The position numbers were made by a program, and so were the translations under genes. The notes below the pieces were generated by a model. The model ran no database searches and was not told where the DNA came from. It saw only the letters and a list, made by a program, of their open reading frames with translations. Of a stretch of 64,000 bases of DNA, positions 37,125 through 46,690 are shown piece after piece. This DNA comes from an uncultured Clostridia bacterium (lineage in GTDB: Bacteria > Bacillota > Clostridia > Oscillospirales > Acutalibacteraceae): the NCBI GenBank assembly GCA_947166625.1, contig CAMVEX010000002.1:62001-126000 (forward strand), in the 5' to 3' direction. Every line of letters begins with the position of its first letter. Positions within the stretch are counted from its first letter, which is position 1.

Positions 37125-38549
37125 TTAAAGAATTACTCCGAGATCCGTATAGCCGGCGATTATTCCGTTGAGTTTCATCCGCTCCTCCTCGGTGATTTTT
37201 ACCGCCTTATCGGAATTTACTCCTTTGCCGTTTACGGTAATTATACCGGAGGATGAATCATAGTAATAATATTTTTTGCCCCCGTCGGTATCGATCATTA
37301 TATTTATATCGCTGATATTATCGTAACCGGGGTCTTTGAAGGAGTATTTATTGATTATTTTTTTGACTGCCGCAGCGTCGTCGGCAAGCAGCCCGGGAGC
37401 GTTGTTATAGGCAACATTGCTCACATAAACATCCGATCCGATATTGCCGACATGCGTTGTTGAGGAGGTATCATAACAGGTATTTGAATCAACGATTTTA
37501 ACTTTTACGGAGCCGGCGTTTTTGCTGAGTAACGCGTTGTTTTTATCCACCTCGTCCATAATGAACCAATAAGCCATATCGCAGGTGCCCACCGGCGGCT
37601 TATATCTGTTGACCCGTATCTCGTTTCTTGCCTCATCCAAAAAGACGCCGACATAGTAATTCGAGCCGCTGCTCTCGGAGGTGACAATGATTATGAGGGC
37701 TTTGTTCTCAAAGAATTTATCGGTGTATTTTTCATTTAATTTGCTGAATTTTGATGAATAATCCTTACTCGCAAAATCATATTCCGATTGGTTTTTGTTA
37801 AAGAAACTATCCAGTTCCGCCCTGCTTTTTATGAATACGGCATAGGGATACTTACGGTTTTCACTGCAGGTATTTGACATACGGATATAGTGCAGAGTAT
37901 CGGCGGAATTGAATGAATAGGAATTCGGAACGGGAGAGGTGGATTTGACCGTTGTTTTTTCCTCAACGCGCTTTGCCGGTGAAGGGGTGTATTCCCTGGA
38001 TATTTTGGGGCGTGCGCCCTCGGTTTCGCTCACGGTCTTTTCGGCGGATTCTTTATCCTGCACCGAAGCGGTCTCCTCACCCTCTTTTTGAATATCCACT
38101 ACCTTATCTATGACCCCGTTTTTTTCTTGGGAAACAGAGGGGACAAACTCAACCTTGACCCTGTCTCTCTTCACAAGATCGCTCATTTTTCCCTTTTCGA
38201 GAGGGATCTCGATTATTTCACCGGCGCTCAGTTCACCCGTGCTCTCCGAAACTTCGATAAAAATACCGTCTTCGCTCTTTTTGACAACGGAGCCCGTTAC
38301 GGTGCTTACTTCGGGGTCTATTATCATACCCTCCCAAAGCTTGTCGATGGATTTAAGGCTGTGAGGAAATCTATAAACTTCGGTTTCGGTAAACATGAGA
38401 TTCTTATAAAACGGTCTGTTCCATTTGACGATTTTATAAGCGAGTGCGTTATAGGTCTTTGTGCCGTCGGCATAAGTCTTGGGAACGGGGATAAACAGCC
38501 CGCCGGCGATCAGGACAGCCGCAGCGGCGATAATGATTTTTTTCTTCAT
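37125..38549 (-). CDS. Exported protein of unknown function
   Basis: A 474-residue protein with an N-terminal signal or anchor (KKKIIIAAAAVLIAGGLFIPV, residues 2-22), then TYADGTKTYNALAYKIVKWNR, a start seen in short exported proteins of gut Clostridia. A low-complexity charged linker (about 150-205) precedes a larger globular part rich in Tyr, Ser and Asp. No catalytic motif is recognised. GGAGG precedes the ATG. It follows the anti-sigma-like gene by 44 nt and is probably the third gene of the sigma operon. Confidence 0.75.
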   Translation of the reverse strand: MKKKIIIAAAAVLIAGGLFIPVPKTYADGTKTYNALAYKIVKWNRPFYKNLMFTETEVYRFPHSLKSIDKLWEGMIIDPEVSTVTGSVVKKSEDGIFIEVSESTGELSAGEIIEIPLEKGKMSDLVKRDRVKVEFVPSVSQEKNGVIDKVVDIQKEGEETASVQDKESAEKTVSETEGARPKISREYTPSPAKRVEEKTTVKSTSPVPNSYSFNSADTLHYIRMSNTCSENRKYPYAVFIKSRAELDSFFNKNQSEYDFASKDYSSKFSKLNEKYTDKFFENKALIIIVTSESSGSNYYVGVFLDEARNEIRVNRYKPPVGTCDMAYWFIMDEVDKNNALLSKNAGSVKVKIVDSNTCYDTSSTTHVGNIGSDVYVSNVAYNNAPGLLADDAAAVKKIINKYSFKDPGYDNISDINIMIDTDGGKKYYYYDSSSGIITVNGKGVNSDKAVKITEEERMKLNGIIAGYTDLGVIL

Positions 38550-38593
38550 TTTTTCTCCTCCGTTTTATACAAGGTGATTTCTTTCGGCAAAAA

Positions 38594-39949
38594 TCATTCC
38601 GGCTTATAGGCGGAAGATGCTGATGTGTATTCAACAAGACCTGCCGTTGTGCCGTTTTGATAGGGAAGGGTCGTGCCTGTTTTGCGAAGCTCGTCAAAGG
38701 TGACATTATAGCTGTTTTTAAGGAATGATTCCACATTGTCTTTGCCGACATAGAAGGTGAAATAATAACCGATAAGATTGGTCTGGATATATCCGCTCTC
38801 ATAGACCCTGAATTTTTTATTGTTGATATTCAGCTCTTTGAGACTGACCGATAAAGTCACATAGCTTCCGGTCAAAACCGCCGATTCGTCATTCTTTGCC
38901 GCAGTATCCGAAAGGAGATACTTTTTGATATCGGCTTTATTCTCATCATTTACCGGCATTGAGATATTCATTAAGCGTATTCCGCCGTATGTAACGGTAT
39001 TGTCATAATCGACCGCTTTCAGGAATTCACCGACACTCGCCGGCTTATACTGCGTGTTGATATACGGATAGATATTGCTCTCTCCCTTGAATTTTACACC
39101 GATAACATACTTTTTGTCAAATCCCGAAAGGGAGTAGATATCTGCCGTAGTGGTATGCTCGGTATCTTTGCCGACCCCTGCGGGCACATAGTTTACCGCC
39201 TTTACGCCGGATTTTATCAGGGTAGCGGAGCGCTTTGTTTCCCTTTTGCCCTCGGTGTAGCCGTAGGGATAAGAATACTCAACGCCGTCATAGATTATGC
39301 CGGGGAATTTACCGGGGGTGGTCCTTCTTTCCCAATCAGTTTCAAGCACCGTTTCCGCCGAAACGACAGTTAAAGCCCTTCGGGTTGTGGTCGCGTGAGC
39401 GCTCGCCTGCTCAACCCCAACTATTGTTTCCGGCGAATCATAATCGGAATTCCCGTCTTTTTTGCCGGATGTGGGTATCTCAACTAAGGCAGTCTGATTT
39501 TTCCCCTGCGAATCAACATATGTCACAAGCGCTTTGCCGGTCGATTTAATGCTTTCTTTTTCATCTACTTTTGCAACCGCAGTATGCGTTTCGCCGTTGT
39601 CATCGGTATATTTTATGAGAATCTCATCATTCTCTTCAAAGAAAGAAGACTCCTCAACGCTTATCTGCGCGGCGGCAGATGAAGTGCCGCCGTCTTTGAT
39701 TTTTTCATTCACCGAATCGGGGGTAAGAGTGATCTTGTTATTGCTCAGGCTCTTTACGGCAAATCCCGCGCCGATAACAAGCGTGATCGCTGCCGCAGCG
39801 GCAACAAAGCTCTTGGTCCTTTTTGCTTTAAGGCTCTTTATCTCACCCGCAGGCTTAATTTCGCCCGCCCGTTTTGATATTTCATCCCATCTGTCGGGGA
39901 CGGATGCGTAAGCTTTCTCTTTTAATTCTTTTTCAAATTTACTTTTCAT
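38594..39949 (-). CDS. Membrane anti-sigma-factor-like protein
   Basis: A 451-residue single-span protein. The first 46 residues are cytoplasmic and charged (FEKELKEKAYASVPDRWDEISKRAGEIKP), followed by a membrane segment (FVAAAAAITLVIGAGFAV, about 48-65) and a long outer domain. It overlaps the sigma gene by 11 nt, the usual layout of sigma and anti-sigma pairs. It lacks the His-x3-Cys-x2-Cys zinc motif of classical anti-sigma domains, so the assignment rests on position and topology. The outer domain is unrecognised and may sense an envelope signal. Confidence 0.7.
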   Translation of the reverse strand: MKSKFEKELKEKAYASVPDRWDEISKRAGEIKPAGEIKSLKAKRTKSFVAAAAAITLVIGAGFAVKSLSNNKITLTPDSVNEKIKDGGTSSAAAQISVEESSFFEENDEILIKYTDDNGETHTAVAKVDEKESIKSTGKALVTYVDSQGKNQTALVEIPTSGKKDGNSDYDSPETIVGVEQASAHATTTRRALTVVSAETVLETDWERRTTPGKFPGIIYDGVEYSYPYGYTEGKRETKRSATLIKSGVKAVNYVPAGVGKDTEHTTTADIYSLSGFDKKYVIGVKFKGESNIYPYINTQYKPASVGEFLKAVDYDNTVTYGGIRLMNISMPVNDENKADIKKYLLSDTAAKNDESAVLTGSYVTLSVSLKELNINNKKFRVYESGYIQTNLIGYYFTFYVGKDNVESFLKNSYNVTFDELRKTGTTLPYQNGTTAGLVEYTSASSAYKPE

Positions 39950-40478
39950 TTCCTTCGCCTCCCTTAAAACTCTTTTTAAGTTTTTTAATGGCGTTGTTAT
40001 AGGTCCAGAATACCGTGCCTTTCGGCAGATTCAGCTCTTCGGAGACCTGTGTGAGAGTCATTTCGCCGAATAATCTCAGCGTAACAATATCACGCTCTTT
40101 TTTATTTAACGCCTCAAGCATTTTAAGCGCGGAAATACGGGAATCGGAGCCGTCGGTGAAATCTGCCGCTTCGGGTAGTTCCGAAGCCTCATCAAGCGAT
40201 GTGGCTCTGTTTGACCGCCTGAGATGATCCATCGCACGGTTTTTGGCTATGGTAAATATCCACGATTTCCCTTTTTCGCGCGAATCGTATGAGGCGCAGT
40301 TGCGCATAACGGAGACAAATGTATCCTGCATCACATCCTCGGCGGCGTCCGGATCGCCTACAAGACGCAATGCGTAAAAATACACGGGCTTGCTCATCGC
40401 CGCATATAATTCTTCGAGAGCAGTCATTTCTCCACGGGCAACTCTTTGCATAAGCAGGTCTGTCTCGTGATTTGTCAT
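39939..40478 (-). CDS. ECF-type RNA polymerase sigma factor
   Basis: A 179-residue sigma-70 family regulator. Region 2 includes YFYALRLVGDPDAAEDVMQDTFVSVMRNCASYD and SWIFTIAKNRAMDHLRR; region 4 includes LNKKERDIVTLRLFGEMTLTQVSEELNLPKGTVFWTYNNAIKKL, a clear helix-turn-helix. AGGAGGTGAG precedes the ATG. It heads the three-gene operon with the membrane partner and the exported protein; its target promoters are unknown. Confidence 0.93.
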   Translation of the reverse strand: MTNHETDLLMQRVARGEMTALEELYAAMSKPVYFYALRLVGDPDAAEDVMQDTFVSVMRNCASYDSREKGKSWIFTIAKNRAMDHLRRSNRATSLDEASELPEAADFTDGSDSRISALKMLEALNKKERDIVTLRLFGEMTLTQVSEELNLPKGTVFWTYNNAIKKLKKSFKGGEGNEK

Positions 40479-40570
40479 TCTCTCACCTCCTCATTCAACA
40501 TAACGCCGGGGAAAGGAAAAGTATTTGAAAAATTTGTTTCTCTGTTTATTTATATCATTTTTACAGGTGA

Positions 40571-40599
40571 TTGACAATATCGGATATTTGTCTTATACT
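40571..40599 (+). promoter_or_regulatory. Promoter of the zinc-ribbon protein gene
   Basis: TTGACA (40571-40576), 17 bp, TATACT (40594-40599), 66 nt before ATG 40665. The ECF sigma gene starts on the other strand 93 nt to the left, so the region is divergent. Confidence 0.8.
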
Positions 40600-40664
40600 G
40601 TAATCACGGCAAGTTTAATTTTATATAGCGAATATAATTTATCTGTTACGAAAGGAAAATAACT

Positions 40665-41096
40665 ATGTTCTGTCCACATTGCGGCGCCAAGGCTGACGAC
40701 GGCGCTTTATTCTGCTCAAGCTGCGGCTCACCCATTCAGGCTCCCGAAACAAGGAGCAACCCCGAGCCGAATCCTCAGACCGGCTATCAGCAAAGCGGCA
40801 GCTATCAGCCGTCACCCTATTATCAGAATAATCAGAATTACGCCGGCGGCCAAAACGCATACGGCAATCAGCCTGCCGAGCCGGACGCTCCCAACGCAGG
40901 GTTTGCGATCCTCGGATTTTTTATTCCCATTGTCGGAATAATCCTGTATTTTGCCTTCAGGGACGCAACTCCCCTCAAAGCCAAAAGCTGCCTGAAGGGA
41001 GCGCTCGCAGCGATAATCTGCTCCGTTGTAATCTCAATTTTGGGCGTTATCATCGCCATATTGATCCCTGCGATCATGATGGGGTCGCAAATCTGA
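40665..41096 (+). CDS. Zinc-ribbon and two-span membrane protein
   Basis: A 143-residue protein. The first 23 residues are a zinc ribbon (CPHCGA and CSSCGS), followed by a Gln/Asn/Tyr/Pro-rich linker (about 35-75) and two hydrophobic segments (AGFAILGFFIPIVGIILYFAF and AAIICSVVISILGVIIAILIPAI). Such proteins are common in Firmicutes without a defined role. It is followed 21 nt later by the cyclodeaminase-like gene, suggesting one transcript. Confidence 0.8.
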   Translation: MFCPHCGAKADDGALFCSSCGSPIQAPETRSNPEPNPQTGYQQSGSYQPSPYYQNNQNYAGGQNAYGNQPAEPDAPNAGFAILGFFIPIVGIILYFAFRDATPLKAKSCLKGALAAIICSVVISILGVIIAILIPAIMMGSQI

Positions 41097-41117
41097 AACA
41101 ATTAACGGGGGACTGTT

Positions 41118-42206
41118 ATGTTTAAGCTCGAAGAATACCGCCACCCCGATTTCGGCAGAGAAATCTTTATAAATTCGCCCGATGCGAAGCTTGTGAGCGT
41201 CGAAAAAGACGGCGTTGCCCCCGATAACTTCCACGCGACGAGCATTTTCCCGGAATATTTTAAAATAAACGGGAAATGGATGATGGCGGATGAGAGCCGT
41301 ATGGACTGCGTGCCCGTATATGACGGCAATAAAATAAAAGTAACGGAATTCCGCCTGCTCAAAAAAGGAGACAGAGTGGTCTGCGGCCGCACAGAAAAAT
41401 GCGAAGAGGGCATATACATTCACACAAGCGGCTTTGAAAACGGCGAAACCGACAGAGAAACCTTCGCCTTCCGTCAGGGCCATTCCAGAGAAAGCTCTTT
41501 CTCAAGAGATTATGATGAGCTTTATGACCTGCTCCGCTATGAAAAAGACAACGGAAAAATAGTGTGGGTAATGGGCCCTGCATTCTCATTTGACCACGAT
41601 GCGAGAGACGCATTTTCCGCCGTTATAGGCGGCGGTTATGTCCACGCCGTGCTCGCGGGTAACGCGCTCGCCACACACGATCTTGAGGCGGCTTATCTCA
41701 ATACGGCGCTCGGTCAGAATATCTACACTCAAAAAAATCAGAAAAACGGGCATTACAATCATCTTGAAACCATTAACAGGGTCAGATATTACGGCTCGAT
41801 TTCCGAATTCATAAAAGCCGAAGGCATAGATAACGGGATCATCTTCAACTGCGAAAAAAACGGGATCCCCTATGTGCTTGCAGGCTCGATAAGGGATGAC
41901 GGACCGCTTCCCTGCGTTTACGGCAACGCATACGAAGCGCAGGACGCGATGAGAAACTGCGTCAGAGACGCTACGACCGTTATCTGTATGGCAACCACCC
42001 TTCACACGATAGCCGTGGGCAATATGACTCCGTCATACAGAGTTTTGCCGGACGGGACGGTAAGAAAGGTTTATTTCTACTGCGTGGATATTTCGGAATT
42101 CACCGTTAACAAACTCACCGACCGCGGCTCGCTCTCATCAAGAGGGATCGTCACCAACGCGCAGGATTTCATAGTCAACACGGCAAAAGGTCTCGGGCTG
42201 TATTAA
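41118..42206 (+). CDS. Ornithine cyclodeaminase-like LOR/SDH-domain protein
   Basis: A 362-residue protein matching the LOR/SDH (TIGR00300) core, known from archaeal ornithine cyclodeaminase and the C-terminal part of cyanobacterial arginine dihydrolase. Conserved blocks are VEKDGVAPDNFHAT, LAGNALATHDLEAAYLNT, HYNHLETINRVRYYGSI, LAGSIRDDGPLP, ATTLHTIAVGNM and DRGSLSSRGIVTNAQDF. The usual extra N-terminal domain of longer relatives is absent. It may convert ornithine to proline with NAD, which is inferred from family only. The argCJBD operon lies 11 kb away. Confidence 0.72.
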   Translation: MFKLEEYRHPDFGREIFINSPDAKLVSVEKDGVAPDNFHATSIFPEYFKINGKWMMADESRMDCVPVYDGNKIKVTEFRLLKKGDRVVCGRTEKCEEGIYIHTSGFENGETDRETFAFRQGHSRESSFSRDYDELYDLLRYEKDNGKIVWVMGPAFSFDHDARDAFSAVIGGGYVHAVLAGNALATHDLEAAYLNTALGQNIYTQKNQKNGHYNHLETINRVRYYGSISEFIKAEGIDNGIIFNCEKNGIPYVLAGSIRDDGPLPCVYGNAYEAQDAMRNCVRDATTVICMATTLHTIAVGNMTPSYRVLPDGTVRKVYFYCVDISEFTVNKLTDRGSLSSRGIVTNAQDFIVNTAKGLGLY

Positions 42207-42231
42207 GCAAAATGAGGATAATAAAGCAAAA

Positions 42232-42258
42232 CATCCGCAGAAGCATTTTCTGCGGATG
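42232..42258. terminator. Shared terminator between convergent genes
   Basis: CATCCGCAGAA (42232-42242) and TTCTGCGGATG (42248-42258), loop GCATT. AAATTTTTT follows on the plus side and TTTTGCTTT on the minus side, serving both the cyclodeaminase-like and CofE-like genes. Confidence 0.92.
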
Positions 42259-42265
42259 AAATTTT

Positions 42266-42964
42266 TTATTTGATTTTTCTGATAAGACCCATCGGAGTCT
42301 GCTCGTGAGACTGACCGAGAGGATTGTCTTTGAGCACTCTCGCCATAAGGTCACGGTCGGTATCCGGAGGATACGCGCCCATTATAACTCCGCCGAGATC
42401 ATTTATATCGGTAACGAGTACGGGGCAGCCGAGAGATTTTGAAACCTTCTCGCAAACCTCGTCCGGATCAAGCGGAGAGAGAGAAACGCATTCGTTATAG
42501 GGCGGCAGAGTGCAGTCGCACGGACCGTCGATGGAGCGTGCCTTTTCGCCGGCGATCTTATAAAACCAGCCCCTCTTGCCTATCAGCTTGCCGAAAGCGG
42601 AAACACCGGCGGCAAAAAGGATTCTCGGGGTGCCGCATTCACGCAGAGCCATTTCCATAGTCTCGGGGATCCCCAGACCGATGCCGTAGGGAGTTTTAAG
42701 CACGAATTTACAGAGAATTTTCGCAAGCTTTCTCGGATGTATATCCTTCATCGGTATCGCCCTGCCCTGAGTGCATCCGACCGCCTTTTCGGTGATAAAA
42801 AACACATCGCCGGGCTGAAGATGCTCTTTGGCGTATTGATTTGCAACATCGACTATATCATCCTTCTCCGTGATAACGTGAGTTTTGATCGCGTAGCGCT
42901 CATAGGTTACGCCGTCAACCTCAATATCCTTGACCTTTTTTTCATTTACAGTAATGTTATCCAT
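42266..42964 (-). CDS. CofE-like (F420-0:L-glutamate ligase family) protein
   Basis: A 232-residue protein with the CofE fold pattern: IKTHVITEKDDIVDVANQY, LQPGDVFFITEKAVGCTQGRAIP, and the late VLVTDINDLGGVIMGAYP. In archaea and actinobacteria CofE adds Glu to coenzyme F420; no other F420 gene is seen here, so another gamma-glutamyl ligation is plausible. GAGGT precedes ATG 42964, which overlaps the GT2 gene by 8 nt, so the two are coupled. Confidence 0.75.
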   Translation of the reverse strand: MDNITVNEKKVKDIEVDGVTYERYAIKTHVITEKDDIVDVANQYAKEHLQPGDVFFITEKAVGCTQGRAIPMKDIHPRKLAKILCKFVLKTPYGIGLGIPETMEMALRECGTPRILFAAGVSAFGKLIGKRGWFYKIAGEKARSIDGPCDCTLPPYNECVSLSPLDPDEVCEKVSKSLGCPVLVTDINDLGGVIMGAYPPDTDRDLMARVLKDNPLGQSHEQTPMGLIRKIK

Positions 42965-43919
42965 TTTTTACCTCTGTATCTTCGCCGTATTTTTTGCTCT
43001 TGATTATTTCTTTTGCTATGTAAATCGGCCTTCTCTTGCCCTGAATATAGGTCCTCGCGAGGTATTCACCGATAATTCCGAGGCAGAGAAGCTGGATCCC
43101 GCCTATCGCAAGCAGCAGCAAAACTGCGCTGTTTGCGGCTGTGTAAACACCCTTGAAAGCCGAGCATCTTATTATGATATAAATGAGATAAATCAAAAAT
43201 CCCGCAAGCGAGGCGCCGCCTGCGACCGTCGCAATTCTGAGCGGTGCGGTAGTGAATCCGAAAATCCCCTCAAAAGCATATCTTACAAGCTTCCAAAACG
43301 ACCATTTTGTTTCGCCCGTCGCGCGTTTGCCCGCGGTGTAGGGGATAAATTTCGTCTTGAATCCGACCCACGAAAACAGCCCTTTGCTGAATCTGAAATA
43401 TTCATCCATTCCGAGTATCGCCTCAGCCATCGGCCTGCGGAAGGTGCGGAAATCGCTCGCGCCCTGCCTGAATTCGGTGTCGGCGAATTTATTTATCAGC
43501 TTATAAAAATTATCCTTGAAGAATACGAGGGACTTGCTCTCTCCCCTGCTCTCCTGATAAGCGGCGATACAGTCAAATTCGGGCTTTGACTCAAGGCTTC
43601 TCACCATTTCGAGAGCGATGGCGGGGCTTTGCTGAAGGTCGGCGTCGATAATGGTGATAAATTCACCCTGCGCATTTTCAAGACCCGCGTACATTGCGGA
43701 TTCCTTGCCGAAATTACGCGAAAAATTTACTATTTTGACGGGTATATCGCCCTCAAGCAGTTTTTTCATTTCGCGCAAGGTGCCGTCACGGCTGCCGTCA
43801 TTAACGAATACGATTTCGTAATCGAATCCGGCGTTTTTGAAATCATTCTGAACCGCTTTGTAAAAGAGCGGTATGTTTCCCTCTTCATTGAAGCAGGGAA
43901 CTACAAGTGAAAGCTTCAT
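42957..43919 (-). CDS. Family 2 glycosyltransferase with C-terminal membrane anchor
   Basis: A 320-residue polyprenyl-phosphate-sugar-synthase-like GT2. The catalytic half starts [15 protein letters not shown], with VNDGSRDGT and the metal motif [10 protein letters not shown]; two membrane segments follow ([19 protein letters not shown] and [23 protein letters not shown]). DPM1/GtrB-type members load a sugar on undecaprenyl phosphate. ATG 43919 has GAGG at 8 nt; the ATG two codons earlier is less good. It overlaps metK by 4 nt. Confidence 0.88.
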   Translation of the reverse strand: MKLSLVVPCFNEEGNIPLFYKAVQNDFKNAGFDYEIVFVNDGSRDGTLREMKKLLEGDIPVKIVNFSRNFGKESAMYAGLENAQGEFITIIDADLQQSPAIALEMVRSLESKPEFDCIAAYQESRGESKSLVFFKDNFYKLINKFADTEFRQGASDFRTFRRPMAEAILGMDEYFRFSKGLFSWVGFKTKFIPYTAGKRATGETKWSFWKLVRYAFEGIFGFTTAPLRIATVAGGASLAGFLIYLIYIIIRCSAFKGVYTAANSAVLLLLAIGGIQLLCLGIIGEYLARTYIQGKRRPIYIAKEIIKSKKYGEDTEVKNG

Positions 43920-45055
43920 CTGCATAACCTCAGTTCATCGGCTCTGTCTGTTTTTTCCCACGGCAGGTCGATATCCGTCCTGCCCATGTGCCCGTAAGCC
44001 GCAACCTGCCTGTAGATAGGTCTCCTCAAATCAAGAGTTTCAATGATACCCGCCGGGGTAAGGTCAAATTTTTCTTTTACGATCTTTGCTATATCCGTAT
44101 CGGGGATAACGCCCGTGCCGTAGGTTTCGGCAAATACCGAAACGGGCTCGGCAACTCCGATAGCGTAGGCGAGCTGGATCTCGCATTTTTTGGCAAGACC
44201 CGCCGCAACAATATTTTTCGCCACATATCTCGCGGCGTAAGCGGCGCTGCGGTCAACCTTGGTGGGGTCTTTTCCGCTGAATGCCCCGCCGCCGTGGCGC
44301 GCATATCCGCCGTAGGTATCCACAATGATTTTTCTGCCCGTAAGTCCGCTGTCCCCTGTGGGGCCGCCGATGACGAATTTACCGGTGGGGTTGATATGAT
44401 AAACCGTTTTTTCATCGAGCATATCGGCGGGGATGACACGCTTTATCACATTCTCGATTATTTCGCTTCTCAGCTTTTCATAGCTCACGGATTCACTGTG
44501 CTGAGAGGATATGACAACGGTATCTATCCTTACGGCGTTTCCGTTTTCGTCATATTCAACGGTGACCTGGCTCTTGCCGTCCGGTCTGAGATAGGGCATG
44601 AGCCCGTCAACTCTGACCTTGGTAAGCCTTGCGGCGAGCTTATGGGCAAGCGAAATGGCAAGAGGCATATACTCCGGCGTTTCATCACACGCATAGCCGA
44701 ACATCATTCCCTGATCGCCTGCGCCGGCTCTGTCAACACCGAGCGCTATATCGGCGCTCTGGCGGTTTATGGAAGTAATGATCGAGCAGGTGTTGCCGTC
44801 AAAGCCCTTTTCTGATGAATCGTAGCCTATATCGCAGATGACCTTGCGCGCGACGGCGGGAATATCTATCTGAGCGGATGTGGAAATTTCGCCCATTATC
44901 ATTATGAGCCCCGTTGTCGCCGAACACTCGCAGGCGACTCTGCCGTTGGGATCCTTCTCAAGAATGGCGTCAAGCACCGCATCGGAAATCTGATCGCAGA
45001 TCTTATCGGGATGGCCGTTTGTGACGGATTCGGATGTAAAGAAATAATGTGCCAT
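43916..45055 (-). CDS. metK: S-adenosylmethionine synthetase
   Basis: A 379-residue enzyme forming SAM from methionine and [30 protein letters not shown] opens the protein; [21 protein letters not shown] and [19 protein letters not shown] are the classic signatures. ATG 45055 has GGAGG 5 nt upstream; a longer frame reaches into the riboswitch and is rejected. Transcription is controlled by the SAM-I riboswitch. GT2 and CofE-like genes follow in the same transcript. Confidence 0.97.
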   Translation of the reverse strand: MAHYFFTSESVTNGHPDKICDQISDAVLDAILEKDPNGRVACECSATTGLIMIMGEISTSAQIDIPAVARKVICDIGYDSSEKGFDGNTCSIITSINRQSADIALGVDRAGAGDQGMMFGYACDETPEYMPLAISLAHKLAARLTKVRVDGLMPYLRPDGKSQVTVEYDENGNAVRIDTVVISSQHSESVSYEKLRSEIIENVIKRVIPADMLDEKTVYHINPTGKFVIGGPTGDSGLTGRKIIVDTYGGYARHGGGAFSGKDPTKVDRSAAYAARYVAKNIVAAGLAKKCEIQLAYAIGVAEPVSVFAETYGTGVIPDTDIAKIVKEKFDLTPAGIIETLDLRRPIYRQVAAYGHMGRTDIDLPWEKTDRADELRLCR

Positions 45056-45104
45056 AATAACCTCCGTAAAATGCGTTACGCGACGAAAAGCGCAGTTCCC
45101 GCTC

Positions 45105-45136
45105 AAAACCCGCCGAGGCGCTTGGCACCCGGCGGG
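45105..45136 (-). terminator. Expression-platform terminator of the metK riboswitch
   Basis: CCCGCCG (45109-45115) and CGGCGGG (45130-45136) form a 7-bp core, with further pairing possible inside the loop. On the minus strand the 3' side is followed by TTTTG. It would form when SAM is bound. Confidence 0.8.
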
Positions 45137-45144
45137 CGAAAACA

Positions 45145-45238
45145 CCTTATCTTTCGGCAGAATGCCGCAGGAATTAGCACCTTGATAACCAGGTTGCCGG
45201 GCTTCACAGGGCCTGTCCCTCCGCCGCTCTTTATAAGG
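45145..45238 (-). ncRNA. SAM-I (S-box) riboswitch
   Basis: Read on the minus strand, the closing helix CTTAT/ATAAG, AGAGCGGCGGAGGGACAGGC, GTGAAGCCCGGCAACC and AAGGTGCTAATTCC match the S-box core in order and spacing. It lies between a consensus promoter and the metK start, with a terminator downstream. SAM binding is expected to stop transcription early. Confidence 0.96.
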
Positions 45239-45258
45239 AATATTTACTTAACGTGACA

Positions 45259-45287
45259 ATTATATAACCGATACGCCGTTTTGTCAA
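45259..45287 (-). promoter_or_regulatory. metK promoter
   Basis: On the minus strand TTGACA, 17 bp, TATAAT, an exact consensus. The -35 begins only 4 nt after the end of gdhA, so no room remains for a gdhA terminator before it. Confidence 0.93.
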
Positions 45288-45290
45288 GAC

Positions 45291-46634
45291 TCAGATTAAG
45301 CCCTGAGCCATCATGGCATCCGCAACCTTTATGAAGCCTGCGATATTCGCGCCGGCGACAAGGTCATAACCGAAGCCGTATTTCTCAGCGGCCGCGGCGG
45401 AGCTGTCGTGAATATTCACCATGATCTGATGAAGCTTAGCGTCAACCTCTTCGGCGGTCCAGCTGTAGCGCATTGAATTCTGACTCATCTCAAGCGCGGA
45501 GGTGGCAACGCCGCCGGCATTGACAGCCTTTGAGGGAGCGACCGCCTTGCAGTTTGCCTTGAGATAGGCAAGCGCTTCGTTGGTGGTGGGCATATTGGCG
45601 ACCTCAATATAGTAAGGAACGCCGTTGGCAACGATCTGCTCGGCTTCCTTCATGCCGATCTCATTCTGAGTGGCGCAGGGAAGAGCAACATCGACTTTTA
45701 CTCCCCAGGGCTTCTCGCCCGCATAGAATTCCACGCCGAATTTATCCGCGTAATCCTGAACCTTATCTCTGCCGCTCGCTCTCATTTCGAGCAGATAGTT
45801 TATTTTTTCTTCCGTTACGATACCGTCGGGATCATAGATATAGCCGTCGGGGCCCGATACGGTGACTGCCTTGCCGCCGAGCTCTGCGATTTTTTTGCAG
45901 GCGCCCCAGGCGACATTGCCGAATCCGGAAACGGCGAAGGTCTTGCCCTTGATATCCTCGCCGAAATGTTTGAGGACCTCGCAGGTGTAATAGATCGCGC
46001 CGTAACCCGTTGCCTCGGGTCTGATGAGAGAGCCGCCGTATGAGAGATTCTTGCCGGTGAGAACGCCGTTATCAAATGAATCTCTGATCCTTCTGTATTG
46101 GCCGAAGAGATAGCCTATCTCTCTTGCGCCTACGCCTATATCGCCGGCGGGGACGTCAACATTGGGGCCGATATGTCTGTAAAGCTCGCTCATAAATGCC
46201 TGGCAGAAGCGCATGATCTCCCCGTCGCTCTTGCCTCTGGGATCAAAATCGGAGCCGCCCTTACCGCCGCCTATGGGCAGGCCGGTGAGGCTGTTTTTGA
46301 AGGTCTGCTCAAACGCAAGGAACTTCATAATGCCGATATAAACGGTGGGGTGGAAACGAAGGCCGCCCTTGTAGGGACCGATAGCGCCGTTAAACTGGAC
46401 CCTGTAGCCGCGGTTGACATTAACTTTGCCGCTGTCATCTACCCAGGTAACTCTGAAGGTGATGGCTCTCTCGGGCTCTACCATTCTTTCAAGCAGGCCT
46501 GCTTTTTCATACTCCGGATGCTGCGCGACAACAGGCTCAAGAGAAGTCAGAACTTCTTCGACCGTCTGCACAAATTCGGGCTCGGAGACGTTCTTTGCCG
46601 CAACATCTTCGATGATTCTTTTGACATAACTCAT
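45291..46634 (-). CDS. gdhA: NADP-type glutamate dehydrogenase
   Basis: A 447-residue hexameric-type dehydrogenase assimilating ammonia into glutamate. YKGGLRFHPTVYIGIMKFLAFEQTFKNSLTG, LPIGGGKGGSDFDP (catalytic Lys) and DVPAGDIGVGAREIGYLFG are the substrate-site motifs; VSGFGNVAWGA is the coenzyme loop. ATG 46634 has GGAAG at 8 nt. It has its own promoter at 46691-46719. It provides glutamate, the precursor used by the arginine operon further right. Confidence 0.97.
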   Translation of the reverse strand: MSYVKRIIEDVAAKNVSEPEFVQTVEEVLTSLEPVVAQHPEYEKAGLLERMVEPERAITFRVTWVDDSGKVNVNRGYRVQFNGAIGPYKGGLRFHPTVYIGIMKFLAFEQTFKNSLTGLPIGGGKGGSDFDPRGKSDGEIMRFCQAFMSELYRHIGPNVDVPAGDIGVGAREIGYLFGQYRRIRDSFDNGVLTGKNLSYGGSLIRPEATGYGAIYYTCEVLKHFGEDIKGKTFAVSGFGNVAWGACKKIAELGGKAVTVSGPDGYIYDPDGIVTEEKINYLLEMRASGRDKVQDYADKFGVEFYAGEKPWGVKVDVALPCATQNEIGMKEAEQIVANGVPYYIEVANMPTTNEALAYLKANCKAVAPSKAVNAGGVATSALEMSQNSMRYSWTAEEVDAKLHQIMVNIHDSSAAAAEKYGFGYDLVAGANIAGFIKVADAMMAQGLI

Positions 46635-46690
46635 AATACACACTTCCTTAGTGACTGCCGGTTAAACGGCAATCAAATTTCACACGGGTA

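Noticed and set aside
45056-45145. N-terminal extension of metK by 30 codons
   Set aside because: It covers the riboswitch terminator and lacks family similarity; ATG 45055 has a strong ribosome site.
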